DNA of 64,000 nt from a virus: positions 1 to 64,000 of the IMG/VR virus record IMGVR_UViG_3300027704_000015, one strand, 5' to 3'. Both the position numbers and the translations under genes were made by a program. Below, piece by piece: positions 17,601 through 25,596 of the stretch; the first letter of the stretch is position 1, and every line of letters starts with the position of its first letter. The notes below the pieces were generated by a model. The model saw nothing but the letters and a program-made list of their open reading frames with translations, was not told the origin of the DNA and ran no database searches.

Positions 17601-18894
17601 TCCTTTAGCAAATACAGAGGATGGTTCTTGTTTAGGTATTATATATGGATGTACTTCTCCAATAGCATTCAATTATGATTCAACTGCAAATTCAGATGAT
17701 GGTTCATGTATTCCTTTCATCTACGGTTGTATGGACAATACACAATTTAATTTCAATCCTTTAGCTAATTCAGATGATGGATCATGTATTCCAATCATTA
17801 ATGGATGTACTGACAACACTCAATTTAATTACAATCCATTAGCAAATACTGATAATGGATCATGTATTCCTTTTATCTTTGGATGTATGGATCCATTAGC
17901 ATTTAACTTTGATCCTCTAGCTAATACAGACAACAACGGATGTATAGCTGTAGTACTTGGATGTACTGATTCAACCTCAGTTACTTATGATCCTCTTGCA
18001 AATACGGATGATGGAAGTTGTATATCTCCATTGTATGGATGTACAGACTCAACGGCACTTAACTATAACAACTTAGCTAATGTAGATGACGGTTCATGTA
18101 TTGATATAGTTAATGGATGTACAGACCCATTAGCATTTAATTATAATTCATTGGCAAATGTAGATGACGGAACCTGTATTCCATTTATATATGGATGTAT
18201 TGATCCAACACAATTCAATTACGACATTACAGCTAATACTGATGATGGTTCATGTATTCCTTATATTTATGGGTGTATGGATATATTATCATTCAACTAC
18301 AATCCTTTAGCAAATACTGACAATGGATCATGTATAGCAATCATATTAGGATGCATGGATACAACAGCATTAAATTATGATATACTTGCTAATACAGAAT
18401 ATGTACCTTCTAATTGTATACTTCCTATATCAGGATGTACTGATGTTGCAGCTTACAATTACGATCCAATTGCTAACACTTCAGACTCTACAGCTTGTTT
18501 ATATGATGCAGGATGTTATGGAGGACCAGGAATGCCATATTGGTTAAACGATGGATGTTTTGCATGGGTAATCGATGTAGATGATTATTGCTGTACTACT
18601 GACTGGGACGCTTCATGTCAGTCAATGTATGATTACTGTCAACAAGGTTGGCCAACAGCAATACAAGATATATCAGCATTAGGTATTGTAGTGTATCCAA
18701 ACCCTACTAAAGATGTTATAACAATAGAAACAAGATTAGATATACAAGTTGAATTGTATGATATGACAGGTAAGAGAGTTATTAATGAATCTAACACTAA
18801 ACGATTAGACTTATCTAAATTGCCAAGTGGTATTTATAATATGTCAATACTTTACAATGATTCTAGATACAGTAAAAGGGTGATAAAACAATGA
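14698..18894 (+). CDS. Giant secreted repeat protein with T9SS C-terminal sorting domain
   Basis: 1398 aa. Signal peptide MKKLLLLLALLPTMLLAQ. The N-terminal half mixes DGYGDG-like beta domains (FVDSYGDGLSTA, LYDSFGDGMCGS, LTDGAGDGWFGS) with early copies of a GCTDxxAxNYxxxANxDDGSC motif. From about residue 750 to 1265 about 20 such copies follow in tandem with a 26-aa (78-nt) period; I count about 28 in all, each with two Cys and an Asp-rich turn. A Cys-rich cap follows (about 1275-1315). The end (VVYPNPTKDVITIE, YDMTGKRVI, LPSGIYNMSI, RVIKQ) is a type-A T9SS sorting domain. Expected: secreted and anchored on the host surface by its T9SS. Confidence 0.85.
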   Translation: MKKLLLLLALLPTMLLAQNNSWLKLDIQLDQWPEENCWELREFTTDTLIYDACGDPYFPNEFIELYIPLPAGQYIFNFVDSYGDGLSTAIPSYALVSNECQDTLSYVHGFGTSYNGNDSLALANGWTIPGIITQGFTSAAELIDTLTLAPCAPPTTFIPGCMDPIAENYDSLVTVPQWGYSDQSICTYIIGCTDPSALNYDTVATLADDGLCMYPPCGGFDTISASQTCMGNQTTLTFEWETSLTACDVGEIHYGYDLSAAPFVQSQWFQGDVPLGATPPTTLAYTIFECSYFNYNWNVFEAKAGGNFVTQDIPHFFFVKFGIAGNFTYSDTTWITPEHCIVGCTDPTSSQYNPFANIDDGSCQNSGTTCGPDSTTINIILTPDTYSGETSWELIDSTTTPPTIIASSPLYSGLTGIPTSTIVCVDSTMNLVFNLYDSFGDGMCGSCFGEADGEVLILDESCGDTLFHLTSPNMNFGVELSESFGFLNTCGINASVYGCTDPAYVEYDESFLYDDGSCLTLNIYGCTDSTALNYDPNANTQINTPSCNYTLRLTDGAGDGWFGSYIGIVQGDSLYGPYTFNNGFYNDFNINLTTTEKAKIYFYTQGNSSGTASQCGFKLINPDDVVTFEAGTNPWTDAIVPFPKVYTAEQDCGNTCLPSVLGCIDSFAFNYDSLANTTDSSCYYNPGCTDAAYLEYHTQGFIADFNNGSCLSYAIFGCMDMTMFNYDQYATVQWTTVLNDTTPCIAKILGCLDPTAFNYDPLANTENYSCVPFIYGCMDATQFNYDPSANTDNGSCLPYILGCTDSTALNYDALANTDNGTCIPFLYGCTDSLALNYNSLANTDDGSCISTILGCTDVSAFNYDSLANTDDGTCVPFIYGCTDASQFNYNALANSDDGSCIPFIYGCTDPSQFNYNATANTDNGSCIPFVYGCLDSLAFNFNPLANTDNGSCTPIILGCTDTAAINYNPLANTEDGSCLGIIYGCTSPIAFNYDSTANSDDGSCIPFIYGCMDNTQFNFNPLANSDDGSCIPIINGCTDNTQFNYNPLANTDNGSCIPFIFGCMDPLAFNFDPLANTDNNGCIAVVLGCTDSTSVTYDPLANTDDGSCISPLYGCTDSTALNYNNLANVDDGSCIDIVNGCTDPLAFNYNSLANVDDGTCIPFIYGCIDPTQFNYDITANTDDGSCIPYIYGCMDILSFNYNPLANTDNGSCIAIILGCMDTTALNYDILANTEYVPSNCILPISGCTDVAAYNYDPIANTSDSTACLYDAGCYGGPGMPYWLNDGCFAWVIDVDDYCCTTDWDASCQSMYDYCQQGWPTAIQDISALGIVVYPNPTKDVITIETRLDIQVELYDMTGKRVINESNTKRLDLSKLPSGIYNMSILYNDSRYSKRVIKQ
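16945..18500 (+). repeat. Tandem 78-nt coding repeats (GCTDxxAxNY...DDGSC)
   Basis: About 20 consecutive in-frame units, mostly 78 nt, within the secreted protein gene. Unit DNA is similar but not identical, so the array is not a very recent expansion. Repeat number could change by slippage or recombination. Confidence 0.85.
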
Positions 18895-20012
18895 AAAAGT
18901 TATTAATAATACTATTTGCAGTGATTAGCTTACAAGTTAGTGCGCAAGAAAAACAGGACAAACATATAAAAAAATTATTCCAGAATGAATATGTAAAAGA
19001 TCTACTTAAATTTGGTACAATATATGGTGCTGTTAACGGAGGTACATCATTATCTGATAGAGATGTTTACTCAGTAACTAATGGTTTACAGACATCTGTT
19101 ATTGAAACACCTTATGATTATTCCGTATTATTTGGAATAAGAAAGATCAAGAAATTTGGATACGAAGACAAAGAAAGATTTAAGAATGGTACTGAAAACT
19201 CATTTACAGATGCAGCTACTATTGGTAGATGGACAAATAAAATTGAATTCTTAGTTCAGGGTGAATATAAAAGACAGCAAGGCGAATCTTATTTAGATCA
19301 ACATCATTTTATTAGATATGTTGGCGATGATGGTTGTAGTAATAAAAACTGCTGGAGACATTACATAGTAAAAATTGAATACCTTGAAGATGGTTTTGCT
19401 GATATAAAATACTTTGAAGCTTCAGAAAGATTTACATATAAACACCCATCTTTTAAAAATTTAACATTTAACTTTGGAGCTGCTCAGAGATTAGCAGAAC
19501 CTTATGGTTATGATCCGTTAGAAGAGTGGATATTATCTACTGGTAATTTACATTATACTCAACTTGCAATAGAAGAAGGTTACAATATTATCTTTGATGG
19601 TAACAATGGAGTAGAATATCTAGATCCTTCAGGAGATCAAGTGGCTACAAGTACTGAGGTATGGGAAGCAGTTGTTATACCAACAGTAATAGCAAACTAT
19701 GCAGAACGTAAACGAAATGAGTTAGAAAATACTATGCAACACTCTTTAGTATTTGGAGCAGATTATTACAAATATGAAAAAAAGAGTTGGCTACATGCAT
19801 GGGGTAATATAATGCCTTACCATTATGATGCAGGTGGAGAATTTAGTTATCATAAATTTATTGGAGGACAATGGTTAGATTATTCGGCAGGTATAGTTTA
19901 TGGTCATTGGTACAATAAAAACTTAGGTATATTTTTAGAAGGAACTTATAACAGATATTGGAATAGAGAATGGCACGGGTTTAGTGCTGGAGTAAATTAC
20001 AGAGTATTTTAG
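18891..20012 (+). CDS. Exported probable outer-membrane beta-barrel protein
   Basis: 373 aa with signal peptide MKKLLIILFAVISLQVSAQ. Many alternating aromatic strands (KIEFLVQGEYKRQQGE, FSYHKFIGGQWLDYSAGIVY, LGIFLEGTYNRYW) and a C-terminal Phe (SAGVNYRVF) fit an outer-membrane barrel. Starts inside the stop of the T9SS repeat protein (ATGA), so the two are probably made together; it might anchor or help export its partner. The family is not one I can name. Confidence 0.65.
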   Translation: MKKLLIILFAVISLQVSAQEKQDKHIKKLFQNEYVKDLLKFGTIYGAVNGGTSLSDRDVYSVTNGLQTSVIETPYDYSVLFGIRKIKKFGYEDKERFKNGTENSFTDAATIGRWTNKIEFLVQGEYKRQQGESYLDQHHFIRYVGDDGCSNKNCWRHYIVKIEYLEDGFADIKYFEASERFTYKHPSFKNLTFNFGAAQRLAEPYGYDPLEEWILSTGNLHYTQLAIEEGYNIIFDGNNGVEYLDPSGDQVATSTEVWEAVVIPTVIANYAERKRNELENTMQHSLVFGADYYKYEKKSWLHAWGNIMPYHYDAGGEFSYHKFIGGQWLDYSAGIVYGHWYNKNLGIFLEGTYNRYWNREWHGFSAGVNYRVF

Positions 20013-20023
20013 AGGAAAGAACA

Positions 20024-20308
20024 ATGGCAAAAGAATTAAACGAAGACACAGGGGTAACAGTAAGCATAAAAACATTAGGTGGAATTGCAGCTTTAATAGC
20101 AACAGTTGTAGGTATGTGGTTTGCATTACAAGCCGACATCGAAGAAGCAAAACTACTTCCAGAACCTCAAGCTCCTGTAATTAGTCGTATGGAATTCGAT
20201 ATGAAAGATAAGTTGGTACGACAAACTATTATGACAACTCAAGAGGATGTTAAAGAAATTAAGGTACAACTTGATAAATTAAATGATAAGATTGATAGAT
20301 TAAGATAG
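20024..20308 (+). CDS. Small membrane protein with coiled-coil tail
   Basis: 94 aa. One membrane segment (IKTLGGIAALIATVVGMWFA) near the N-terminus and a charged heptad-like C-terminus (DVKEIKVQLDKLNDKIDRLR). Topology resembles small phage membrane proteins near lysis genes, but no function can be assigned. Confidence 0.65.
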   Translation: MAKELNEDTGVTVSIKTLGGIAALIATVVGMWFALQADIEEAKLLPEPQAPVISRMEFDMKDKLVRQTIMTTQEDVKEIKVQLDKLNDKIDRLR

Positions 20309-20309
20309 T

Positions 20310-20660
20310 ATGAAACTATTAAAAACTAATATTTGTTTAACATCTAGAGTATCACTATTAACAATAGCTGCGTTATTAGTGAGTACATTAGTTATAGCAA
20401 GTGTATATAGAACTACATTAGTTATTGAAGACGTTAATGAAGAAGAGGTAGAGGTTTGGATACCAACAATAGAAGATATAGCTTTCCAAGACTCAATGTA
20501 TGCTATAATAGAGCGAACTCAATTAGATTTGGATACTATTAGATCAGGTATAGATAGAATACTATATAAACTTGAAAGATTTGATTACCCAGATGGCACG
20601 TATGATAGTATACGATATGTTGCTGGTGGTAAGATTGACAAACGCAGAAATAAGAGGTAG
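20310..20660 (+). CDS. Single-pass membrane protein
   Basis: 116 aa. One hydrophobic segment (VSLLTIAALLVSTLVIASVY) followed by an acidic then helical domain (LDLDTIRSGIDRILYKLERF). Starts directly after the previous gene. A spanin-like or holin-partner role is possible from position only. Confidence 0.55.
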   Translation: MKLLKTNICLTSRVSLLTIAALLVSTLVIASVYRTTLVIEDVNEEEVEVWIPTIEDIAFQDSMYAIIERTQLDLDTIRSGIDRILYKLERFDYPDGTYDSIRYVAGGKIDKRRNKR

Positions 20661-20668
20661 AGTAGACA

Positions 20669-21049
20669 ATGAATAAAGATTATACAATATGGAAATTAAT
20701 GGCAGGGTATATATTAATACTATTATTAATGTTGATATCAGTTACAGCTAATGGACAATCCCCATGTGGAAGTGATGGATTATGTGTAGTACAATTTAAT
20801 GCAGGTTTTAACGAAGGCAATAAAGTAACATGGGTAGGTAACTTAGAGGAATGTGAAACATCATTTATAGACATAGGTACAGATGCAAAAGCTTCAGGTA
20901 AATATAAGATTGTAGTTATACCTACGATACTTATATTCAATGGAGACGAAGAGATAGGTAGATATCAAGCAAATATAATGATGGTGATGGAAGCTAAACA
21001 ATCAGATATACAAGGTAAAATCGATGAAATAATCATGGATGCCTTTTAA
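20669..21049 (+). CDS. Exported thioredoxin-fold protein without CxxC
   Basis: 126 aa. N-terminal signal or anchor (YILILLLMLISVTANGQ). The remainder follows a thioredoxin outline: CVVQFNAGFN where WCxxC normally lies, and the cis-Pro strand YKIVVIPTILIFNGDEEIGR. The two active-site cysteines are missing, so redox exchange is unlikely; a structural or binding role is inferred. Confidence 0.65.
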   Translation: MNKDYTIWKLMAGYILILLLMLISVTANGQSPCGSDGLCVVQFNAGFNEGNKVTWVGNLEECETSFIDIGTDAKASGKYKIVVIPTILIFNGDEEIGRYQANIMMVMEAKQSDIQGKIDEIIMDAF

Positions 21050-21064
21050 CTTAGGAGATATATA

Positions 21065-21289
21065 ATGAGTTGGAAAGAAATATTTAAAGATGGGAATGAT
21101 TACAATGAAAAATCGATAGTAGGTTTTTTAGCTTTTTTTGTAATGGTGATAGTGATGTTGGCTGATGTTATTACTGGATGGACAGGAGCAGATTTAGTAA
21201 TAAACGAAGCTATATACAATTCATTTGTAATGGTTGTATTAGGATGTTTTGGGATAGCTGGACTTGAAAAATTTGCAAATAGAAAGTAA
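21065..21289 (+). CDS. Holin candidate
   Basis: 74 aa with two hydrophobic segments (VGFLAFFVMVIVMLADVI and FVMVVLGCFGIAGLEKFA), a short turn and a basic end (NRK). Size and topology suit a class II holin. No lysin is adjacent; M23 and SLT genes lie at 27.7 and 41.7 kb. Confidence 0.5.
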   Translation: MSWKEIFKDGNDYNEKSIVGFLAFFVMVIVMLADVITGWTGADLVINEAIYNSFVMVVLGCFGIAGLEKFANRK

Positions 21290-21322
21290 TTATATAATAG
21301 CACTGTCTTATTCATTAAACAT

Positions 21323-21339
21323 CTATTTATTATAGATAA
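21323..21339 (+). promoter_or_regulatory. Candidate late promoter motif, copy 2
   Basis: CTATTTATTATAGATAA, 17 of 17 identical to 8609-8625, here 35 nt before the ATG at 21375. Preceded by ATTCATTAAACAT, related to the sequence before copy 1. Confidence 0.4.
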
Positions 21340-21374
21340 GCAACGTATGAATAGGTTTATTAAAGAGGAAGGAT

Positions 21375-21626
21375 ATGTCAAAATTAGCACAAATGTTAGC
21401 AAATAGTAAATCACCAACTACAATGGTTACCAACGCAGATGTCTTTGCTCAAGAAACTGGTTTAGGTTTAGGTGGTATGACATCCAAAATTACACCACTT
21501 GGTAAGGTAGGTCCATTAGCACAAGAAGGAACTGCAGGGCTATCAAGTATGAGTTCAACATATCAAAGCAGTCCAGGAGGAACAATAACACCAGCAGGTG
21601 AAAGCAGTCCTGTAAAAACAACATAA
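21375..21626 (+). CDS. Small Ser/Thr/Gly-rich phage protein
   Basis: 83 aa, low complexity (SSMSSTYQSSPGGTITPAGE), no Cys, no membrane segment. First gene after the candidate late motif and just before two cargo genes, so a virion role is likely. Unknown family. Confidence 0.55.
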   Translation: MSKLAQMLANSKSPTTMVTNADVFAQETGLGLGGMTSKITPLGKVGPLAQEGTAGLSSMSSTYQSSPGGTITPAGESSPVKTT

Positions 21627-21636
21627 AGGGAAAACA

Positions 21637-21990
21637 ATGAGTAAAGAAAAATTTAGTATAAATAATTGGAGAAAGAAACGCGTACTTAAAGAAGGTGTAG
21701 GTGGAGTAGTTTCTAGAAATCCATTCAAAAAAATGCAAGGAATGTGGTTTACAGAAGCTGTAGATCATATTGATGATAAGGAAGCTGATACTGATTATGA
21801 TAATCTTGAGGATAAAGATGTTGATAATGATGGTGATCATGATGCTTCAGATAAATACCTTCATAAACGTCAAGGTAAAGTTGCTAAAGTAACTGAAAAT
21901 GAATTAGAAGAAGAAATGTCTGATGAAGAATTTAATATTCAAGAATGGCAAAAGAAGTTCCTTGATAAACGTAATTTGAAATGGGGATAA
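21637..21990 (+). CDS. Head-targeted protein with Asp-rich calcium-like loop
   Basis: 117 aa. Leader MSKEKFSINNWRKKRVLKE, cut expected after VLKE. The centre reads DNLEDKDVDNDGDHDASDKY, which matches an EF-hand or dockerin-like D-x-D-x-D-G calcium loop. The C-terminus has a second INNW-like motif (FNIQEWQKKFLDKRNL). Possibly a scaffold or core protein. Confidence 0.65.
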   Translation: MSKEKFSINNWRKKRVLKEGVGGVVSRNPFKKMQGMWFTEAVDHIDDKEADTDYDNLEDKDVDNDGDHDASDKYLHKRQGKVAKVTENELEEEMSDEEFNIQEWQKKFLDKRNLKWG

Positions 21991-21991
21991 T

Positions 21992-22333
21992 ATGATAAAT
22001 CTTAAAAAATTATTAAGCGAAAATGTTTTAGGTGATCTACCTTCTTCAAAGTTAATGAAGATGAAATGGAATCCTGTAACTGAAGCTACACAAGATGCTC
22101 CGGAGCATTCAGAGTTAGAAGAAGCTGCATTCAGTTTGAATGAAGCCTTTGCTACATGGAAAATGCAATTTGCACCAATGACATTATCAGGTGTAACATT
22201 AGATCCAAAGAAAACTTTCACAGTAAAAGCTAGATCAACAGTTGAAGCAATTAAAAAGGCATCTAAAGCAGCTGGTATTACTGGTGATGGTTGGATGGCA
22301 ACTCAAACACATAAATTAGTAAAAGTAGGATAA
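21992..22333 (+). CDS. Head-targeted small protein
   Basis: 113 aa. Leader MINLKKLLSE; further possible sites NPVTE and SLNE divide the N-terminal half. The last 70 residues (TFTVKARSTVEAIKKASKAA, GDGWMATQTHKLVKVG) form a small alpha/beta domain. Confidence 0.65.
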   Translation: MINLKKLLSENVLGDLPSSKLMKMKWNPVTEATQDAPEHSELEEAAFSLNEAFATWKMQFAPMTLSGVTLDPKKTFTVKARSTVEAIKKASKAAGITGDGWMATQTHKLVKVG

Positions 22334-22386
22334 AGTAACGACCGAAACACGGTTATAGTATTAACAATTAATAAAGGAGAAATACA

Positions 22387-22569
22387 ATGAGTACAGTAGA
22401 TTTATACACTTCGTTAGATGGTTTATGGGAAACATTCCAAGAAAATCATAGAAAACATAACGATAAGAATAATAAAGCAGCTGCACAGAGAGCTAGAAAA
22501 TCTTTAGGTGATATCAAGAAATTGGTAACTGAATATAGAAAAGCATCTGTTGAAGAATGCAAAAAATAA
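22387..22569 (+). CDS. Histone H1-like (Hc1-related) DNA-binding protein
   Basis: 60 aa. The pattern NNKAAAQRARKSLGDIKKLV followed by TEYRKAS resembles the N-terminal domain of Hc1-type bacterial histone-like proteins (KGNKAAGTRARKA...). Basic and helical. Has a clear ribosome-binding site (AAAGGAG, 7 nt before the ATG). Likely binds or condenses phage or host DNA. Confidence 0.6.
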   Translation: MSTVDLYTSLDGLWETFQENHRKHNDKNNKAAAQRARKSLGDIKKLVTEYRKASVEECKK

Positions 22570-22614
22570 AGAAGACACTAAGGGCTTCCTAAAAGTTCGT
22601 TAAGAGATCATAAG

Positions 22615-22643
22615 AATTCTCCAAGAACATATCTAGGAGAATT
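22615..22643 (+). promoter_or_regulatory. Hairpin holding the ribosome-binding site of the next gene
   Basis: AATTCTCC (22615-22622) pairs perfectly with GGAGAATT (22636-22643), 13-nt loop, followed by TTT and the ATG at 22647. The AGGAGA ribosome-binding site lies in the 3' arm. It may act as a weak terminator or as translational control. Confidence 0.5.
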
Positions 22644-22646
22644 TTT

Positions 22647-22979
22647 ATGGTTAAACGAGTTACAACAGACGGACATAGTTTCTCACGAGACGAATATAAA
22701 TGGGAGTATGCTAACTTCCATTGGGATAAAGCAACTGGTGATGGTTATGAATGGGATGATGTAGTACTTATCAAAGAAATTTGGACAGGTAATACATATC
22801 AAGCAGTTGAAGCATTACCAGAGGAAAAAAAGAAGAAGCTTGTACGACTTGTAATGCGTAGGAGAGGTATTAAGTTATATGATGAATATAAAGAAGTATC
22901 TAACATTACAGCAAGTATTGAAGATATTAAATTGATAATTAAAGAAGTTAAAGTTAAAGTAAAGGTTGAGCTAGTATAG
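22647..22979 (+). CDS. Phage protein of unknown function
   Basis: 110 aa. Aromatic acidic N-terminal half (DEYKWEYANFHWDKATGDGY) and a basic helical C-terminus (EVKVKVKVELV). Sits at the head of the structural block; stop abuts the next ATG. Confidence 0.55.
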   Translation: MVKRVTTDGHSFSRDEYKWEYANFHWDKATGDGYEWDDVVLIKEIWTGNTYQAVEALPEEKKKKLVRLVMRRRGIKLYDEYKEVSNITASIEDIKLIIKEVKVKVKVELV

Positions 22980-23792
22980 ATGGCAATTTCGGATAAAGTA
23001 CTCTCAGAAATACAGGTAAAATTAGCCAAGCTATATGGTTCTGAAATACTTATTCTTAATGGTTCAGATTTAACTTTTATTGCAGCTACAGGTTTTGTAA
23101 CTGGATCTGACGGATTAAATGGTTCTGCTTGGACTGATTATAGAACTGCTTTAGAGATTGCAGATGGAACAGAATTTGATCCTAAAGAATATCTACAAAT
23201 AATTACCAAGCTCGGTATTAGAGGTGAGAAAGCTCTAGAAGCAAGTTTACAGGAGCGAAAGGTAAGATCTTTAAAGGACGCAACTGGAGCAGCAGCAGAG
23301 GCTAAGAAAGATCAATATGTTAAGCTATTTAGAGGTAGAGCGTTATTTACAGCTCCTGCTGATCTGAAAGGTGTTGATGTATCATTATCTGGGTCAGCAT
23401 TATTCATAGATTATGACGACTTATCTGATGCGGTAGAAGCAGAACTTGATTCTAAAATGATTGAAGAAACCAACATCTCTAAAATAATGATGCCTTCTGG
23501 TTCAGTTGCAACTCTAGGTGATCTTACATATATACAGGTAAAGGAAGGTAGAGAGGTTGCTAGAAGATCAATGCAAGCTCAAGGATTTAAAATTAGTAGA
23601 AAGAATTTAAGAGCTAAACCAAACGCTAGAGGTACTAGAGGTAGATTTAATGTATTTAATAATCATCAAGAGCAATTCTACGCTACAGGTTCATGGAAAA
23701 CTGGTACAGGTGGACCTAGAATACAAGGACATGCAGGTGGGGCTGAAAGTTGCGCATTTGTAATTATTCACAGATCGGGATCGAGAGGATAG
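22980..23792 (+). CDS. Probable virion structural protein
   Basis: 270 aa. Alpha/beta N-terminal part (LYGSEILILNGSDLTFIAAT), a basic loop-rich C-terminus (NARGTRGRFNVFNNHQEQFY) and a His/Gly-rich end (GHAGGAESCAFVII). Position before the tail-fibre genes suggests a tail or neck component. No recognised domain. Confidence 0.55.
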   Translation: MAISDKVLSEIQVKLAKLYGSEILILNGSDLTFIAATGFVTGSDGLNGSAWTDYRTALEIADGTEFDPKEYLQIITKLGIRGEKALEASLQERKVRSLKDATGAAAEAKKDQYVKLFRGRALFTAPADLKGVDVSLSGSALFIDYDDLSDAVEAELDSKMIEETNISKIMMPSGSVATLGDLTYIQVKEGREVARRSMQAQGFKISRKNLRAKPNARGTRGRFNVFNNHQEQFYATGSWKTGTGGPRIQGHAGGAESCAFVIIHRSGSRG

Positions 23793-23799
23793 AGGAAAT

Positions 23800-24381
23800 A
23801 TGTATAAATTATTTACAGATAAAAAAGAAGTATTTGAGTGTGACCTAAAATTATCAGGAGCATCTCTAGACAAATCTAATGTACGGTTAGTAGTTGAATC
23901 AGCAGATATAAATTTGTTATTCAAAGGGAAAATCGATTCAACTGGTAAGTGTGTTGTACCTGTTAAACGTCTAAGTGGACTACTAGGTGAGAGTACTACG
24001 GGAACACTACGGCTTGAAGTAATAGCAGATGATACATTCTTCACACCGTGGGAGAGTGAGTTTGTAGTTGAAACTAGTAAGAAAGTAACAATAGAGGTTA
24101 AGTCTCAAAACAAAACTCGAATAGTTGAAACTCAAAAACCAGTGATCCAAGTTGCAAATATTAAAAATATAGCACCAGCTAAGATACTAAAAGAATCAAC
24201 GCATATAGTTCGCATACTCAAGCAGTTGATAAAAGAGAAGGTAACTCTTAAAAACATGCCAAGCAAGAAAAAAATAGTGAATAGAGTGATAGCAAACTAT
24301 TCAAAAAAATATACGATTACAGAATCAAAACAAAAAAGGATTATTGATGGAATAGTCAAGGTTTTATCTAAACGTAAATAA
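23800..24381 (+). CDS. Phage protein with beta domain and basic helical C-terminus
   Basis: 193 aa. N-terminal 95 residues look like a beta sandwich (FECDLKLSGASL, RLVVESADINLLFKGKID, LRLEVIADDTFFTPWESEF); the rest is Lys-rich and helical (ILKQLIKEKVTLKNMPSKKK). I have the impression this type recurs in marine T4-like phages next to fibres, but cannot name it. Confidence 0.55.
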   Translation: MYKLFTDKKEVFECDLKLSGASLDKSNVRLVVESADINLLFKGKIDSTGKCVVPVKRLSGLLGESTTGTLRLEVIADDTFFTPWESEFVVETSKKVTIEVKSQNKTRIVETQKPVIQVANIKNIAPAKILKESTHIVRILKQLIKEKVTLKNMPSKKKIVNRVIANYSKKYTITESKQKRIIDGIVKVLSKRK

Positions 24382-24394
24382 AAGGTTATAAAAT

Positions 24395-25585
24395 ATGCCA
24401 AACACATTATTCGGCACAAACATTTCAGATACTTACCAGAAACTGGTACAAGTAGAGAATGGACAAGTATCAGATGGAACTGGTAGTCTTCTCCCTATCT
24501 CATTTAACGGTAATGATGTCACTATCATAGGTACATTGCACGCTACTTCTATATCATCTTCTCGAGTAACATCTTCGATAATTTATACAAGTGGATCAAG
24601 TACATTTGGTGATGAAGCAACTGATACACACACATTCTTAGGATCAATAACAGCCTCAGGTAATATAAGTTCAAGTGGTAATGTTTATGGAACTAATATT
24701 TATGGTGTATCTACCCTTAGATTACATGATGCTATTGGATTATCTAGAAATGTTATTTCTAACGGATCTGATGATAAAAGAGTTGAAGTAGGTAACGTAT
24801 TTATGACAAGTGGGGTGTCATTAATAGGTAACGTAACAGCATCAGGTAATATAAGTTCTAGTGGTTATATTCAGACAACAGAATTAAGAGGAGCTGGAGA
24901 TGGCGTTACACAATTAAATGTGCAAGGTCAAATAACAGCCTCAGGTAATATAACTGCAAGTCAAGTGTATGAAAGCACACTTTATCAATGGGAAGCAACT
25001 GCAAGATCTGATACAAATGATGATACAAACTGGCAAGGACCTAATGGATATGGTATCCATACAAGAGCTGATTGGAATCAAGATTATGGGACTGATTATG
25101 ACGATCCAAGTTCAACAAATGCAGAATCTAGATTATACATGAATACAGGGTGGAGGATACCTAATCAAGCAAATTACTCGTGTAGTATAAAATCAATGGA
25201 TGTATATGTTGGGCACAACACAAATGATAATCATATATCAGCAAGTCAGAATTTCTCGTGCACTCTATGGTACTCAAAAAATTCAGATCTAACTGGTGAA
25301 ATAAATGTATTAGGCTCTAGTCCAGGTAGTTTTACTCAAAGACACGCTACTACAATTAGCTCTAGTCAGTTTAAAGCACCTGACGAAGCGTTCTTTAAAT
25401 ATAACAATTACTATGTATCAGCTTCAAACATGGACTTAAATTTAGCACCAGGTTCTATTATATTTCCTAGAATTAAATCAGTAGGTAATTTGAATCCAGA
25501 TCGAACTAATGATCCAACACCTAACCAGACAGGCTCAGTGCTTAATATACACTGGATAGTTAATTATGCAAAAACACCACTATAG
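24395..25585 (+). CDS. Tail-fibre-like protein 1
   Basis: 396 aa. N-terminal half is built of short beta repeats with the phrase ITASGNISSSGNVYG, typical of trimeric phage fibres and adhesins in marine viral sequences. The second half (WQGPNGYGIHTRADWNQDYG onward) is a separate globular domain that probably contacts the receptor. Three DNA repeats in the gene match one in the next gene. Confidence 0.75.
   Translation: MPNTLFGTNISDTYQKLVQVENGQVSDGTGSLLPISFNGNDVTIIGTLHATSISSSRVTSSIIYTSGSSTFGDEATDTHTFLGSITASGNISSSGNVYGTNIYGVSTLRLHDAIGLSRNVISNGSDDKRVEVGNVFMTSGVSLIGNVTASGNISSSGYIQTTELRGAGDGVTQLNVQGQITASGNITASQVYESTLYQWEATARSDTNDDTNWQGPNGYGIHTRADWNQDYGTDYDDPSSTNAESRLYMNTGWRIPNQANYSCSIKSMDVYVGHNTNDNHISASQNFSCTLWYSKNSDLTGEINVLGSSPGSFTQRHATTISSSQFKAPDEAFFKYNNYYVSASNMDLNLAPGSIIFPRIKSVGNLNPDRTNDPTPNQTGSVLNIHWIVNYAKTPL
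24647..24680 (+). repeat. Fibre DNA repeat, copy 1
   Basis: A 34-nt sequence (ATAACAGCCTCAGG... to ...AGTTCAAGTGGTA) identical to 26302-26335 in the next gene; diverged copies lie near 24834 and 24934. Confidence 0.8.
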
Positions 25586-25596
25586 GAGATGAAGTA

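Noticed and set aside
16945-18500. CRISPR array suggested by regular repeats
   Set aside because: Repeats are 78-nt in-frame coding units with no spacers of other origin.
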